From Phycisphaeraceae bacterium (GTDB lineage Bacteria > Planctomycetota > Phycisphaerae > Phycisphaerales > UBA1924), in NCBI GenBank assembly GCA_019636795.1, contig JAHBWW010000002.1, positions 434,001 through 498,000 of the forward strand: a stretch of 64,000 nt of DNA, read 5' to 3'. Below, in pieces: positions 34,501-41,803 of the stretch. Numbering within the stretch: the stretch's first letter is position 1; each line of letters opens with the position of its first letter. Both the position numbers and the translations under genes were made by a program. A model generated the notes under the pieces. That model saw nothing but the letters and a program-made list of their open reading frames with translations. It had not been told where the DNA came from and searched no databases.

Positions 34501-35447
34501 AACTCTGCCCCGCACTGCGACTCGGCGATATCGAGGATCGCGTCTGCAAGGCGTCGCGCCTTGCTTGTGTGCCGAGCGATTGGATCGGCTGCTGCACGCA
34601 ACTGACCAAGCCCCATCACCCGCAGCGGCAGGATCAGCACAACGAACACCAACCCGAATGCCACCGCTCCGATCGCTGCCGACGGAGCGAGCCCGAGTGA
34701 AACCATCGAGTGCCCCCACGCACCAAGCACTCCACCACCGATGAGCACCAGAGGCAGAAGAAACAGCATGCCATGAAACGTCTTGAGAATCCGCGCTCGT
34801 TGCAGGGACACCAGCCCCTGCTGCGCCGCCTGAAGATGCTCCTCGACCTGCGTGAACGCATCCTGCGGGTCTTGCGCATTGGGTTGGCTCGTCGCGTCGG
34901 CCCCAACATCTGTCACGAGTTTGAACTGCCCCTGAGCCAGGTGTGCAGCATGCGTTTCGATCTCGGTTGCCTGTTTGCGGGCAGCGTCGGCGGCTCGCTT
35001 GATGCGTTCAAAAGCCTGCTTCGGCTTGGCGTGCGCCGCGTCGAAGACGGTCTCGGCAAGCCAGAGCGATTCCTTCATGGTTTCGTCGGCTGCACGCGAA
35101 TCGTGATTGATCGCCTCGAGCAGATCGACACGCTGCGTCTGATAGACCCGCTCGGCCTCACGAAACGCTGCTTCGAACTTTTCTTCAATGCGGGCGAGCG
35201 ACCTCTCTCGTTTCGAAGTCAGTTCTGTGTCGGCTGTATCGTGCGCTTCCTGCGCGAGCGATCGTTCATGCCGGTACGCCCGCTCGGCTTCATCAAGATC
35301 TGCAGCCCGGTTCGCTTCGAGCGAGGCCTGTGCCTGGGCCCGCTCGCGGGTCGCCAATGCAAGCAGCTCGACAAGCGCGCACTCGCGCTGGGTGAATGTA
35401 CCCGCCATCAAGTCGCTGGCGTCCGATCGCACAAGTTCGCTGGTCAT
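31524..35447 (-). CDS. EssC/EccC-type three-domain FtsK ATPase with coiled-coil membrane anchor
   Basis: 1307 residues: coiled coil 20-215; two membrane helices about 226-247 and 252-278; second coiled coil 290-445; then three tandem FtsK-type domains. Domain 1 (about 500-660) lacks a Walker A (ECGPEHRPA). Domain 2 (about 760-960) is intact, with GKTGSGKST at 779-787, YLVDFKKGVEF and Walker B TLLIIDEFQ near 882-890. Domain 3 (about 1070-1275) is degenerate (GQQDDEALAL). Three stacked domains are the hallmark of type VII secretion motors; in mycobacterial EccC the first domain is the active one, so this layout differs. It lies six bases after a WXG100-size gene. It does not look like a chromosome-segregation FtsK (no gamma domain). 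Likely exports the neighbouring small proteins across the inner membrane. Confidence 0.85.
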   Translation of the reverse strand: MTSELVRSDASDLMAGTFTQRECALVELLALATRERAQAQASLEANRAADLDEAERAYRHERSLAQEAHDTADTELTSKRERSLARIEEKFEAAFREAERVYQTQRVDLLEAINHDSRAADETMKESLWLAETVFDAAHAKPKQAFERIKRAADAARKQATEIETHAAHLAQGQFKLVTDVGADATSQPNAQDPQDAFTQVEEHLQAAQQGLVSLQRARILKTFHGMLFLLPLVLIGGGVLGAWGHSMVSLGLAPSAAIGAVAFGLVFVVLILPLRVMGLGQLRAAADPIARHTSKARRLADAILDIAESQCGAELQHLAATKKRDTESAQLVHRRAVREIEKRRETDVQALDKGYLAQSEQQRLKREEDIGRIEREADERLAQIRQTLADVAERTEAIRASRLAEIEQEAANQREQLTRIWHERMTRINDAAIDMQDRAEMLFPAWQSSMWQAYHPPAAAAPAIQFGSMLVNMADFEGALPDDPSLTHEVPARMSLPAMLDFPGRCSLLIECGPEHRPAAIATLQNVMLRLLTSIPPGKVRFTIMDPVGLGQSFAGFMHLADFDEALVANRIWTDPKHIEKRLTDLTEHMEKVIQKYLRNEFESIESYNESAGEIAEPYRFLVIADYPASITEASAQRLKSILESGARCGVYTLILTDPAAKLPAGLTLEDLERHALTVVETDAGLRMAVEPLNQLPLALDAPPDDEFLSRLVRRVGELSKDAGRVEVPFQKITPAPEAMWQESCAKELRVPLGRAGATKLQYLTLGRGTSQHVLIAGKTGSGKSTMLHVLVASLAMWYSPHEVEFYLVDFKKGVEFKTYATHRLAHARAVAVESDREFGLSVLHKLDTELKRRGDLYREVGAQDIAGFRERQPDVHMPRTLLIIDEFQEFFVEDDKIAQEAALLLDRLVRQGRAFGMHVLLGSQTLSGAYSLARSTVGQMAVRIALQCSETDSYLILSEDNAAARLLARPGEAIYNDANGMIEGNSPFQIAWLPDSVRDHALDLVRKRVEYDAYQPPEPQIVFEGNVPSRIEDNHELARAIKSPTREMPTVARAWFGEPVAIKEPTAASFRRHTGSNCLIVGQQDDEALALNCAALVSLAAQFPRKGARFFILDGTPADDPRHGVLASLAQALPHHSRIGTWRDADTMIDEIASELTTRETQNQTDEDTIVLILHGLHRFRGLRRKEENFSFSADPDEKPSADKQLASIVREGPGLGIHTILWADTIGNLERAFDRQTIGEFDARVLFQMNANDSTALIDSPAAGRLGQARALLYSEESGTFEKFRPYAQPSAAWVRELAEALKR

Positions 35448-35453
35448 GGGTGG

Positions 35454-35669
35454 TTAGTCGCCGCACGCTCGACGGGCACTGGCCGAAGCGTCAGAAAGTT
35501 TCTCCATCGCACCGATGGTGGACCGAACTTTCGGCCCGAGGGGTTCAATATACTTCTTCTCATAGCCAGCTGCTGCATTGTCGTTCCAGCTTTCGCGCGC
35601 ACGCGCCCATGCCACCATCAGTTGCTGAGCCGCATCCGCAAGCATCGCCCGCCCGACTGTCGAACTCAT
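35454..35669 (-). CDS. WXG100-like small helical protein, second of pair
   Basis: 71 residues, all helical, with ARARESWNDNAAAGYEKKY in the middle: a Trp-x-Asp turn (Trp28) instead of Trp-x-Gly between two helices, as expected of a WXG100 hairpin. Shorter than the usual 100. The C-terminal half (MEKLSDASASARRACGD) carries no YxxxD/E export motif. It overlaps the coiled-coil gene by ATGA and precedes the FtsK-type gene by six bases. Probable cargo or dimer partner of the other WXG100-like protein. Confidence 0.6.
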   Translation of the reverse strand: MSSTVGRAMLADAAQQLMVAWARARESWNDNAAAGYEKKYIEPLGPKVRSTIGAMEKLSDASASARRACGD

Positions 35670-36724
35670 GCCTCACTCTCCGTGACCCGAGCATATGCCA
35701 GTGTGTCGTTCGGTGCTGTGATCGCAGTGATCGCCGCTCCTTCAACGACAATCAGCGTCCCGCGGTGCAGCAGCAACGCCCGGGCGAGATCAGGCCGGTG
35801 CTCGATCAGATCCGCAAGGCGGACTTTCTCCAGTTCACGCCGATGAGGCTCTGGCTCGACGCCAGGGGTAAATGGTCCAATGTACCACCCGCTGTCCCAT
35901 TCTTCCGCAGGTTCACACCGCTCCAGGTACACGCTGCTCTGCGTCATCGCGCCGGGCGCACAGGTCGCCCAGAGACCTGCGATATCGTCCTTTGGCGGAT
36001 GCAACGACTCGATCGCCTCGAGTTGCCCTTGAGCAGCGACGCGAGGCAGATTTGTCCGCGTCCATAACTCGTCAGGCTCAATTTCCTCTGCCCGGCGTCG
36101 GCGCCCGGCGCTGGGCGTTGCTTTGCGAAAGGCAGCGTAAGGCGATGACGAAGCCGACCCGCCCGCGTCTGGTTGCGCGAAACTCTCGGTCGCGCCCGGT
36201 GTTGCACTCGCCCCGGTCCCGAGTCCATCCTCGTGCACCGACGGAGCGACGAGCGCGACGTACTGTTCGAGGGCGGCTGCCATTTGATCTAGATCGAACA
36301 CTGCCCGATCTTCGAGCTTTGCCAGTTGCGTCGAGAGGCCTTGCGACATGCCCTTGTACTGCATGTGCTCCTTTTCGAGATCGCGTAGCCAACGCCTGGT
36401 ATGCTCTGCTTTCTGCTGGGCTTCCTCAACCCGCTGCTTGGCGCGATCCAGCGCCTTGCGCTCTTCGACCGCAGAGCGAGGATCGCCCGTCGCCGACCTC
36501 TGCTTGTTGAAGAGTTCTGTCTTGCACCGGACAATTTCATCGGATCGCAGGCGGATCTCCCGCTTCCAGTAGGCTTGACGGTCGGACCGCAGCCACTCGA
36601 GGGTCCGCAGAGCCTCGGTCTCGGCTGCTGTCAATGCCGCCCGCGCTTCTTCGATGAACTTGATCAGCGCAGGACGAAACTCGCGCAGTGCCGCGATGGA
36701 TGTGACCTTTGCGCCTTGGTTCAT
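35666..36724 (-). CDS. Coiled-coil protein with Imm33/DUF2185-like C-terminal domain
   Basis: 352 residues. Residues about 10-170 are a long charged coiled coil (REFRPALIKFIEEARAAL, ALDRAKQRVEEAQQKAEHTRR). A Pro/Ser/Gly-rich linker follows (170-215). Residues about 245-350 contain SVYLERCEPAEEWDSGWYIG and EKVRLADLIEHRPDLARALL, which resemble the DSGW and NPDL/GT blocks of DUF2185 (Imm33) domains. No signal peptide or membrane helix. The gene begins six bases after the WXG100 gene and overlaps the second small one. It could be a chaperone, a secreted coiled-coil substrate or an immunity-type factor; the domain call is tentative. Confidence 0.55.
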   Translation of the reverse strand: MNQGAKVTSIAALREFRPALIKFIEEARAALTAAETEALRTLEWLRSDRQAYWKREIRLRSDEIVRCKTELFNKQRSATGDPRSAVEERKALDRAKQRVEEAQQKAEHTRRWLRDLEKEHMQYKGMSQGLSTQLAKLEDRAVFDLDQMAAALEQYVALVAPSVHEDGLGTGASATPGATESFAQPDAGGSASSSPYAAFRKATPSAGRRRRAEEIEPDELWTRTNLPRVAAQGQLEAIESLHPPKDDIAGLWATCAPGAMTQSSVYLERCEPAEEWDSGWYIGPFTPGVEPEPHRRELEKVRLADLIEHRPDLARALLLHRGTLIVVEGAAITAITAPNDTLAYARVTESEA

Positions 36725-36729
36725 CGCGT

Positions 36730-37002
36730 CTACCTCTGCCGCAGATACTCTTCGATCCGATCCGCCTTGCGCAGGAGAAATGGAATGTGCTGCTCGGATG
36801 CCTGCGTAAATCGGGTCAAGGTTCGCAGCGTGTGTTCGAACTCATTGATGAACTTGGCGTGCTCCTGGTCGCGCCAGGTCTGGCTCAGCGCCTGCATCTG
36901 CCCGTTGAGCGCATTCATCTGGGTCGAGAGATTCGCATTGAACCGCTTGAGTGATTGGGCAAAACGACGCAGTTCTTCAGGATCGACAACAGCCTTGGCC
37001 AT
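36730..37002 (-). CDS. WXG100-family protein
   Basis: 90 residues forming two amphipathic helices separated by QTWRDQ (Trp43), close to the WXG turn at the expected midpoint. The first helix (EELRRFAQSLKRFNANLSTQMNALNGQM) and second (FINEFEHTLRTLTRFTQASEQHIPFLLRKADRIEEYLRQ) have the length and heptad pattern of EsxA/EsxB. SD GAGGAG precedes the ATG by seven bases. First gene of the four-gene cluster. WXG100 proteins are exported dimers or export signals in type VII systems. Confidence 0.75.
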   Translation of the reverse strand: MAKAVVDPEELRRFAQSLKRFNANLSTQMNALNGQMQALSQTWRDQEHAKFINEFEHTLRTLTRFTQASEQHIPFLLRKADRIEEYLRQR

Positions 37003-37080
37003 GGGTACTCCTCAGGCAACTCGTGTCTGTATTGTACGAGTGCGCCGCGCGCCATGATCCGCGAGTTTGCACCCATCGGA

Positions 37081-38139
37081 TCAATCAAATACTGGACCGC
37101 GCGGGCTGTCGGTCGCGGGTTGCGGGGATGGCGCAGCCTTCGGCTCGGTCAACTCAGACATGCGCCGCGACAGGTTCGTCGCTGCCCAGCTGGGAATCAT
37201 GAATTCTCGACCCTTGAATCGCGCTTGAAGCGTTTCCAACTGGTCGGGCACGATGTCTGCACCAACAGAGTTGGCATCAAAAACCGCCCACTTTTCTCCC
37301 TCGTAGTCGTAGATCTGGATCGACACCACCAGGCCATCAAACATCTGGAATACCACCTCGATCGGCGAGCCAAACAGCTTGCCCGCCGCAGGGCGAACAT
37401 CGTCAAAGTTGAGACTGGTCAGCGCCCGGCTCATCGGGTCGGCGATTCCCGCGCTGCGCAGCTCGAAACCATCGGGAACCGGCGCGACATCGAAGTTCGG
37501 CTGCGCAGTGTCAGCCCGCGAAAGCCCGATCTCATCGCCATCAGGGTGAATGATGTTCAGTGACTGCACGCGTGAGCCGTCTATTCGCGTCAGTTCGCGC
37601 ACAATCCAGTTGATCGGGTCGGTTGTGACCTCGACCGTCGCAGGCACCAGCCACGAACGGGAGTCGGCGGGCAGCCGCACATACCGCTGCTCGGCGGTGC
37701 CCTCGCGCGTCGCGATCCCGACAATGATGGACGCGAGCTTCTCGCCGCTGGCTGAGGTCACTGTCACGAGCGTGCCTTGCCCCCCGGACCCGGGCTCGGC
37801 CACGCCGATGCGTGCATACATCTCGGGATTCGATGTTTTCTCATCGAGCGCCTTCATCTCGGAGAGAGCCACCAGTAATGGGCGAATTTTGTCCATTCGC
37901 GCCGGTAGCGAAGTCTTGGAAGGGATCACCCAGCCTTCGCCGCTGCGCTCAAGCGTCAACGTTCCGGAATCTGATTTGAGTTCGATCGCAGCAGCATCAT
38001 TGATGCGCTGGGCAAGTATCGGCAGCAATGTCTGCGTCGAAGGCTCTGCGCTTTTACGCGGCACCACCAGCACGCCGACAATTATCAGCCCGACCAATCC
38101 CAGACACACAATCAAGAGTCGCATCTGTCGCTGCTTCAT
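37081..38139 (-). CDS. DUF4340-domain protein of a Gld-type ABC system
   Basis: 352 residues: one N-terminal membrane helix (LLIVCLGLVGLIIVGVLVV), then a DUF4340 repeat pattern (IELKSDSGTLTLERSGEGWVIPS, a KIRPLLVALSEMKALDEKTSNPEMYARIGVAEP block), typical of proteins encoded beside GldG-like ABC transporters. Its start overlaps the gldG-like stop by ATGA. It is 78 bases upstream of the WXG100 gene on the same strand. Proteins of this family probably sit on the periplasmic face and contact the transporter; the substrate is unknown. Confidence 0.85.
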   Translation of the reverse strand: MKQRQMRLLIVCLGLVGLIIVGVLVVPRKSAEPSTQTLLPILAQRINDAAAIELKSDSGTLTLERSGEGWVIPSKTSLPARMDKIRPLLVALSEMKALDEKTSNPEMYARIGVAEPGSGGQGTLVTVTSASGEKLASIIVGIATREGTAEQRYVRLPADSRSWLVPATVEVTTDPINWIVRELTRIDGSRVQSLNIIHPDGDEIGLSRADTAQPNFDVAPVPDGFELRSAGIADPMSRALTSLNFDDVRPAAGKLFGSPIEVVFQMFDGLVVSIQIYDYEGEKWAVFDANSVGADIVPDQLETLQARFKGREFMIPSWAATNLSRRMSELTEPKAAPSPQPATDSPRGPVFD

Positions 38140-40049
38140 GTTGTGCCCTCCGACTCGCGCATCTTCCGACGGTCACGCGTCCTGCGGGAGGCCCGATATG
38201 AGCCAAGCCCCAACGCCAAGAGCGCCACCATTGCTGGCAGCAGCGCGATGTTGATGAGTTTGAGTGTTGTGCCAAGCTTGTTGACGTCCTTGGTCAAGTC
38301 GTGTTGCACACGCCGAAGGTTGCGCCGTGTCTCGGATCGCCGCTCCTGCAAGCGCTGAATCTCAGCACGAACTTCGTCTGAGAGAATCGCGGACTGATCA
38401 TCCCCTGACGCACGAAGCAGTTCATTGATGCGCGCCTCAGTGAGTCGCAGTTCTTCGGAGTACTTTTCCTCTTCTGCGAGGTACTCGGTTTGTGCCGTCT
38501 TCTGCAGTTCCTCGACGCGTTTGAACGGCCGGAACGCGGTCGAGCTCGCCCGAATCGAGATCAGATCGCTCGACCCCGCAAGATTCTCCACCGCATTGAG
38601 CATCAGAGCACCGTTATCCGCGAATCGCTGGTAAATCACATTGTTGGCAAATCGCATCGGCTGCACCCACGCCGCATCGAAGAACATATCGGCATCGGCA
38701 AAGATGATGACGTTGATGTCGGTCTTCGATGCGCTCAGATGCTCAGCGCCCGTCGGAGCCGCTGCCATACCGGCCGGTCGACCTTCGGCAAACGCCGACC
38801 GCACAGGCCCAGTCACGCGCGCCGCCAGCACCAGCGACTCGCCCGAAGGCACAAAGTCGCGCATGAGTTCCTGCGGACTCGGGAACTTGACGCGCTCAAC
38901 GCTGATCCGCTGCGAATCCGTACTCGACACGATCAGCGGCGTCACCGTCAACGAACTGTCTGCCTGCCGCTCTATCACGCCGCCAGCCTGATACGTCAGC
39001 ATCGACAATCCCGCCGTCACCACGTCCTCATCCGACCTCGCCGCGTTCGAGAGTCGCATGTATGGCAGATACCCGATCGGAACTCCTGTTGTTCCCGGAG
39101 CCGCCACCGAAATCGCATACTGCGCATCGCCCGCCACGATGCCGGGTGCCAGATCCACCCCCCACGCCCGACCGAGCCGTCCAAGCGAACTCGAACGATC
39201 AGCCGTGTACGCCTGCAACTGATCATTCGGAGCCGTCGGAGGTACATATGTCTCGCAGTGCGGGTCGATCGCAAAGACAGCGCGCCCGTTCCTCAGAATG
39301 TACTGATCAATCGCGTACCACACCGGCGTTGTGAGCGATTGCGGATGAATCACCACCAGCACGTCAATCGACCCCATCTCCGCAATGTTTGACTCATCGA
39401 TCATCACCACGTCGTACTGCCGCGACAGTTCCTGATGGATCACCCATGGCTGCTGCATCTGCTGGCGCGGCTGGAACTGGCTCGGCTCAACACCCGCGAT
39501 CGGCAGGCTGCTGACGATCCCCACGCGGGTCCTGGCCTGGCTCGAGAGCAGATGGATGCGCTGGGCAATTTCGTAGTTCAGGAATCGTTCCTGCCGCGGA
39601 TCGAAGAACGCAATGACCTCGCGACCATCGGTCGAGTTGGTCAGCACCAACCCGAAGAACAGCCTCCGAGTCCCTACGGGTTGGCCAATCAGCCCCAACG
39701 CAGCCGCATCGTCCTCTTCATCAGAAAACGGATCAGGCTCGATGATCTCGAGTTGAAGTTTCCCGCGGGAAGCCGATGCGAACTCCGCCAGAGTGTCCTG
39801 CACACGTCTTGCATACATCGTCAGCGACGGATCACCAGACGCCAGATCGCGTGTGAAGTAGAACCTCGCCCGGATCGGTTCGTCGATGCTGCTGGCGATG
39901 CTCCTCGCGCCAGCCGGGAGCGTGTAGAGCCTGTCACTCGTCAGATCCAGCCTCACATTGCGCAGGCCGGCTGACACAAGCATATTGATCGCAAAGAACA
40001 GAACCACGCAAACCACAATCGCGATGATCGGAAAAAATCTGTTGTGCAT
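38136..40049 (-). CDS. GldG-like ABC-associated membrane protein
   Basis: 637 residues with membrane helices at both ends (IIAIVVCVVLFFAINMLVS and LLPAMVALLALGLGSY). The start RNVRLDLTSDRLYTLPAGARSI is the diagnostic opening of GldG/ABC-type uncharacterised proteins, followed by a beta-rich periplasmic part and a coiled coil before the last helix (EEEKYSEELRLTEARINELL). In Bacteroidota GldFG supports gliding and protein export, but in planctomycetes the role is not known. It lies 18 bases after the permease gene. Confidence 0.9.
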   Translation of the reverse strand: MHNRFFPIIAIVVCVVLFFAINMLVSAGLRNVRLDLTSDRLYTLPAGARSIASSIDEPIRARFYFTRDLASGDPSLTMYARRVQDTLAEFASASRGKLQLEIIEPDPFSDEEDDAAALGLIGQPVGTRRLFFGLVLTNSTDGREVIAFFDPRQERFLNYEIAQRIHLLSSQARTRVGIVSSLPIAGVEPSQFQPRQQMQQPWVIHQELSRQYDVVMIDESNIAEMGSIDVLVVIHPQSLTTPVWYAIDQYILRNGRAVFAIDPHCETYVPPTAPNDQLQAYTADRSSSLGRLGRAWGVDLAPGIVAGDAQYAISVAAPGTTGVPIGYLPYMRLSNAARSDEDVVTAGLSMLTYQAGGVIERQADSSLTVTPLIVSSTDSQRISVERVKFPSPQELMRDFVPSGESLVLAARVTGPVRSAFAEGRPAGMAAAPTGAEHLSASKTDINVIIFADADMFFDAAWVQPMRFANNVIYQRFADNGALMLNAVENLAGSSDLISIRASSTAFRPFKRVEELQKTAQTEYLAEEEKYSEELRLTEARINELLRASGDDQSAILSDEVRAEIQRLQERRSETRRNLRRVQHDLTKDVNKLGTTLKLINIALLPAMVALLALGLGSYRASRRTRDRRKMRESEGTT

Positions 40050-40067
40050 CGTGTGCCCCCCGTCCTT

Positions 40068-40808
40068 TCATGAACCCTTGCGCCACTGGAGCATCATGCC
40101 ATTGGCAAACAACGCCAGCCCGATCAAACTCCCGAAGAAAACCACATCGCGCGCGTCGATCACGCCCTTGCTGATCGCGTCGAAATGGGTCAGCACGCTG
40201 AAGCTCGCGATTGCATCAACGATCGCCTGCGGCGCCCACCCGCTGAACAGATCCAGCACCGGATTCATCCCCGCCAGGAGCAGCGCAAAGCACGCGACCA
40301 CCGACACAATGAACGCGATGACCTGGCTCTTGGTCGCGGCCGAGATGCACGACCCCACCGCCAGGAATCCCCCCGCCATCACCAGACTTCCGAAATAGCT
40401 GGCCGCGATGACTCCGTTGTCCGGGTCGCCCAGAAAGTTGACCGTCATCCAGATCGGAAACGTCAGCGCCAGAGCAATGGCTGCGAACGCCCACGCAGCT
40501 GCAAACTTCCCTACCACCGCTCCCCACAGGCCGATCGGAAGCGTCATGAGCAGTTCCACCGTACCGCTGCGATGTTCCTCAGCCCACAATCTCATCGAAA
40601 TCGCCGGGATCAGAAAAAGATACAGCCACGGATGAAACATGAAAAACGAAATCAGGTCGGCCTGCCCCTCGATATAGAACCTGCCGAACTGAGCGCTGAA
40701 CGTAAAGATCCCCGCGAGAACCAGAAAGATCACGATGAAGACATACGCCACAGGGGTGATGAAATACCCTGCCAGTTCACGCTTGAAAACAGCAAGCGCC
40801 CCCGTCAT
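40068..40808 (-). CDS. ABC-2 type permease (GldF-like)
   Basis: 246 residues with six hydrophobic helices. Typical ABC-2 features: FKRELAGYFITPVAYVFIVIF at the N terminus and MRLWAEEHRSGTVELLMTLPI after the second helix. It overlaps the ATPase gene by ATGA, so both are made together. With the GldG-like and DUF4340 proteins it forms a complete Gld-type transporter. Confidence 0.92.
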   Translation of the reverse strand: MTGALAVFKRELAGYFITPVAYVFIVIFLVLAGIFTFSAQFGRFYIEGQADLISFFMFHPWLYLFLIPAISMRLWAEEHRSGTVELLMTLPIGLWGAVVGKFAAAWAFAAIALALTFPIWMTVNFLGDPDNGVIAASYFGSLVMAGGFLAVGSCISAATKSQVIAFIVSVVACFALLLAGMNPVLDLFSGWAPQAIVDAIASFSVLTHFDAISKGVIDARDVVFFGSLIGLALFANGMMLQWRKGS

Positions 40809-41752
40809 GCTGCACCTCCCGTGGTGATTGTCCGAAAGACTTCATCCAGTCGCCCCGATTCGACACGAACCTCGATCACCCGCAGCGATCTGGCTATCGC
40901 CGCATCGCGCACATCACTGACAATCAGCTGTCCGCCCTTGGCATACACGCGGCAGCGCAACGACTCCTCCCCGCAATCGAGCGTCTCGACCCGCGCAACC
41001 TTGGGCAACTTTGCCAACAAATCCGCAAACCCCCCGACCGCACCTTCAACTCCTAGCGTCACGGCGTTGTGCATGGCCGACCGCGCCTGCAACACATTGG
41101 GCGTCTCATCCGCAACAACGCGCCCGCGCGCAATCACCACAGCACGGCTGCACACAGTCTCAACCTCCTCAAGAATGTGCGTCGACAAGACAATCACCTT
41201 TCGAGCGCCGCTCGACGCCATGTCCCGAATCAACTGACGCACTTCGTGTTTCTGGTTCGGGTCGAGTCCATCCGTTGGCTCATCAAGAATCAGCACACGC
41301 GGGTCGTGCAGAATCGCCTGCGCAAGACCCACGCGCCGCTTGTAGCCCTTGCTCAAGGTCTCGATCGGCTGATGCATCACGCCTTCCAGATGCACCAGTG
41401 ACCTCACCTCGTCGATACGCTTGCGCCGTTCACGGGCTGGTATTTGCCGCACTTCAGCAATGAAATTCAGGAAGGCTGCAGGCGTCATGTCCGGATACGC
41501 TGGCGCGCCCTCGGGCAGGTATCCGATGCAACGCTTCAATGCCAGAGGTTCCTCCGTCGCGCTGTGCCCGCACACACTCACACTGCCTGATGTCGGGCTG
41601 AGAAAGCCCGTGATCATCTTCATCGTCGTGGACTTTCCCGCGCCATTGGGTCCTAGAAACCCCAATACTTCACCCGGCTCAACGCAAAGCGAGACGCCGT
41701 CCACCGCCACAATCGGGCCAAAGCGTTTGGACAACTTCGTCAGTTCAATCAT
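40805..41752 (-). CDS. ABC transporter ATPase (GldA/CcmA-like)
   Basis: ATG at 41752 has GGAG eight bases upstream; a TTG six bases earlier would add two residues. 315 residues with GPNGAGKSTTMKMI (Walker A), the GYLPEGAPAYPDMT Q-loop region, LSKGYKRRVGLAQAI (ABC signature) and VLILDEPTDGLDP (Walker B). The C-terminal 90 residues are an extra regulatory domain common in the GldA/multidrug group. It drives the permease encoded next. Its start lies 51 bases downstream of the epimerase stop. Confidence 0.95.
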   Translation of the reverse strand: MIELTKLSKRFGPIVAVDGVSLCVEPGEVLGFLGPNGAGKSTTMKMITGFLSPTSGSVSVCGHSATEEPLALKRCIGYLPEGAPAYPDMTPAAFLNFIAEVRQIPARERRKRIDEVRSLVHLEGVMHQPIETLSKGYKRRVGLAQAILHDPRVLILDEPTDGLDPNQKHEVRQLIRDMASSGARKVIVLSTHILEEVETVCSRAVVIARGRVVADETPNVLQARSAMHNAVTLGVEGAVGGFADLLAKLPKVARVETLDCGEESLRCRVYAKGGQLIVSDVRDAAIARSLRVIEVRVESGRLDEVFRTITTGGAA

Positions 41753-41803
41753 GCACAATTCTCCATTCCGTCGCGCCGCCCATCGCCCGCTGGCATTTCA
41801 CCA

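Noticed and set aside
34710-35846. Plus-strand frame of 378 codons opposite the FtsK-type gene
   Set aside because: Antisense to the strongly supported coiled-coil region of the ATPase; no motif or SD.
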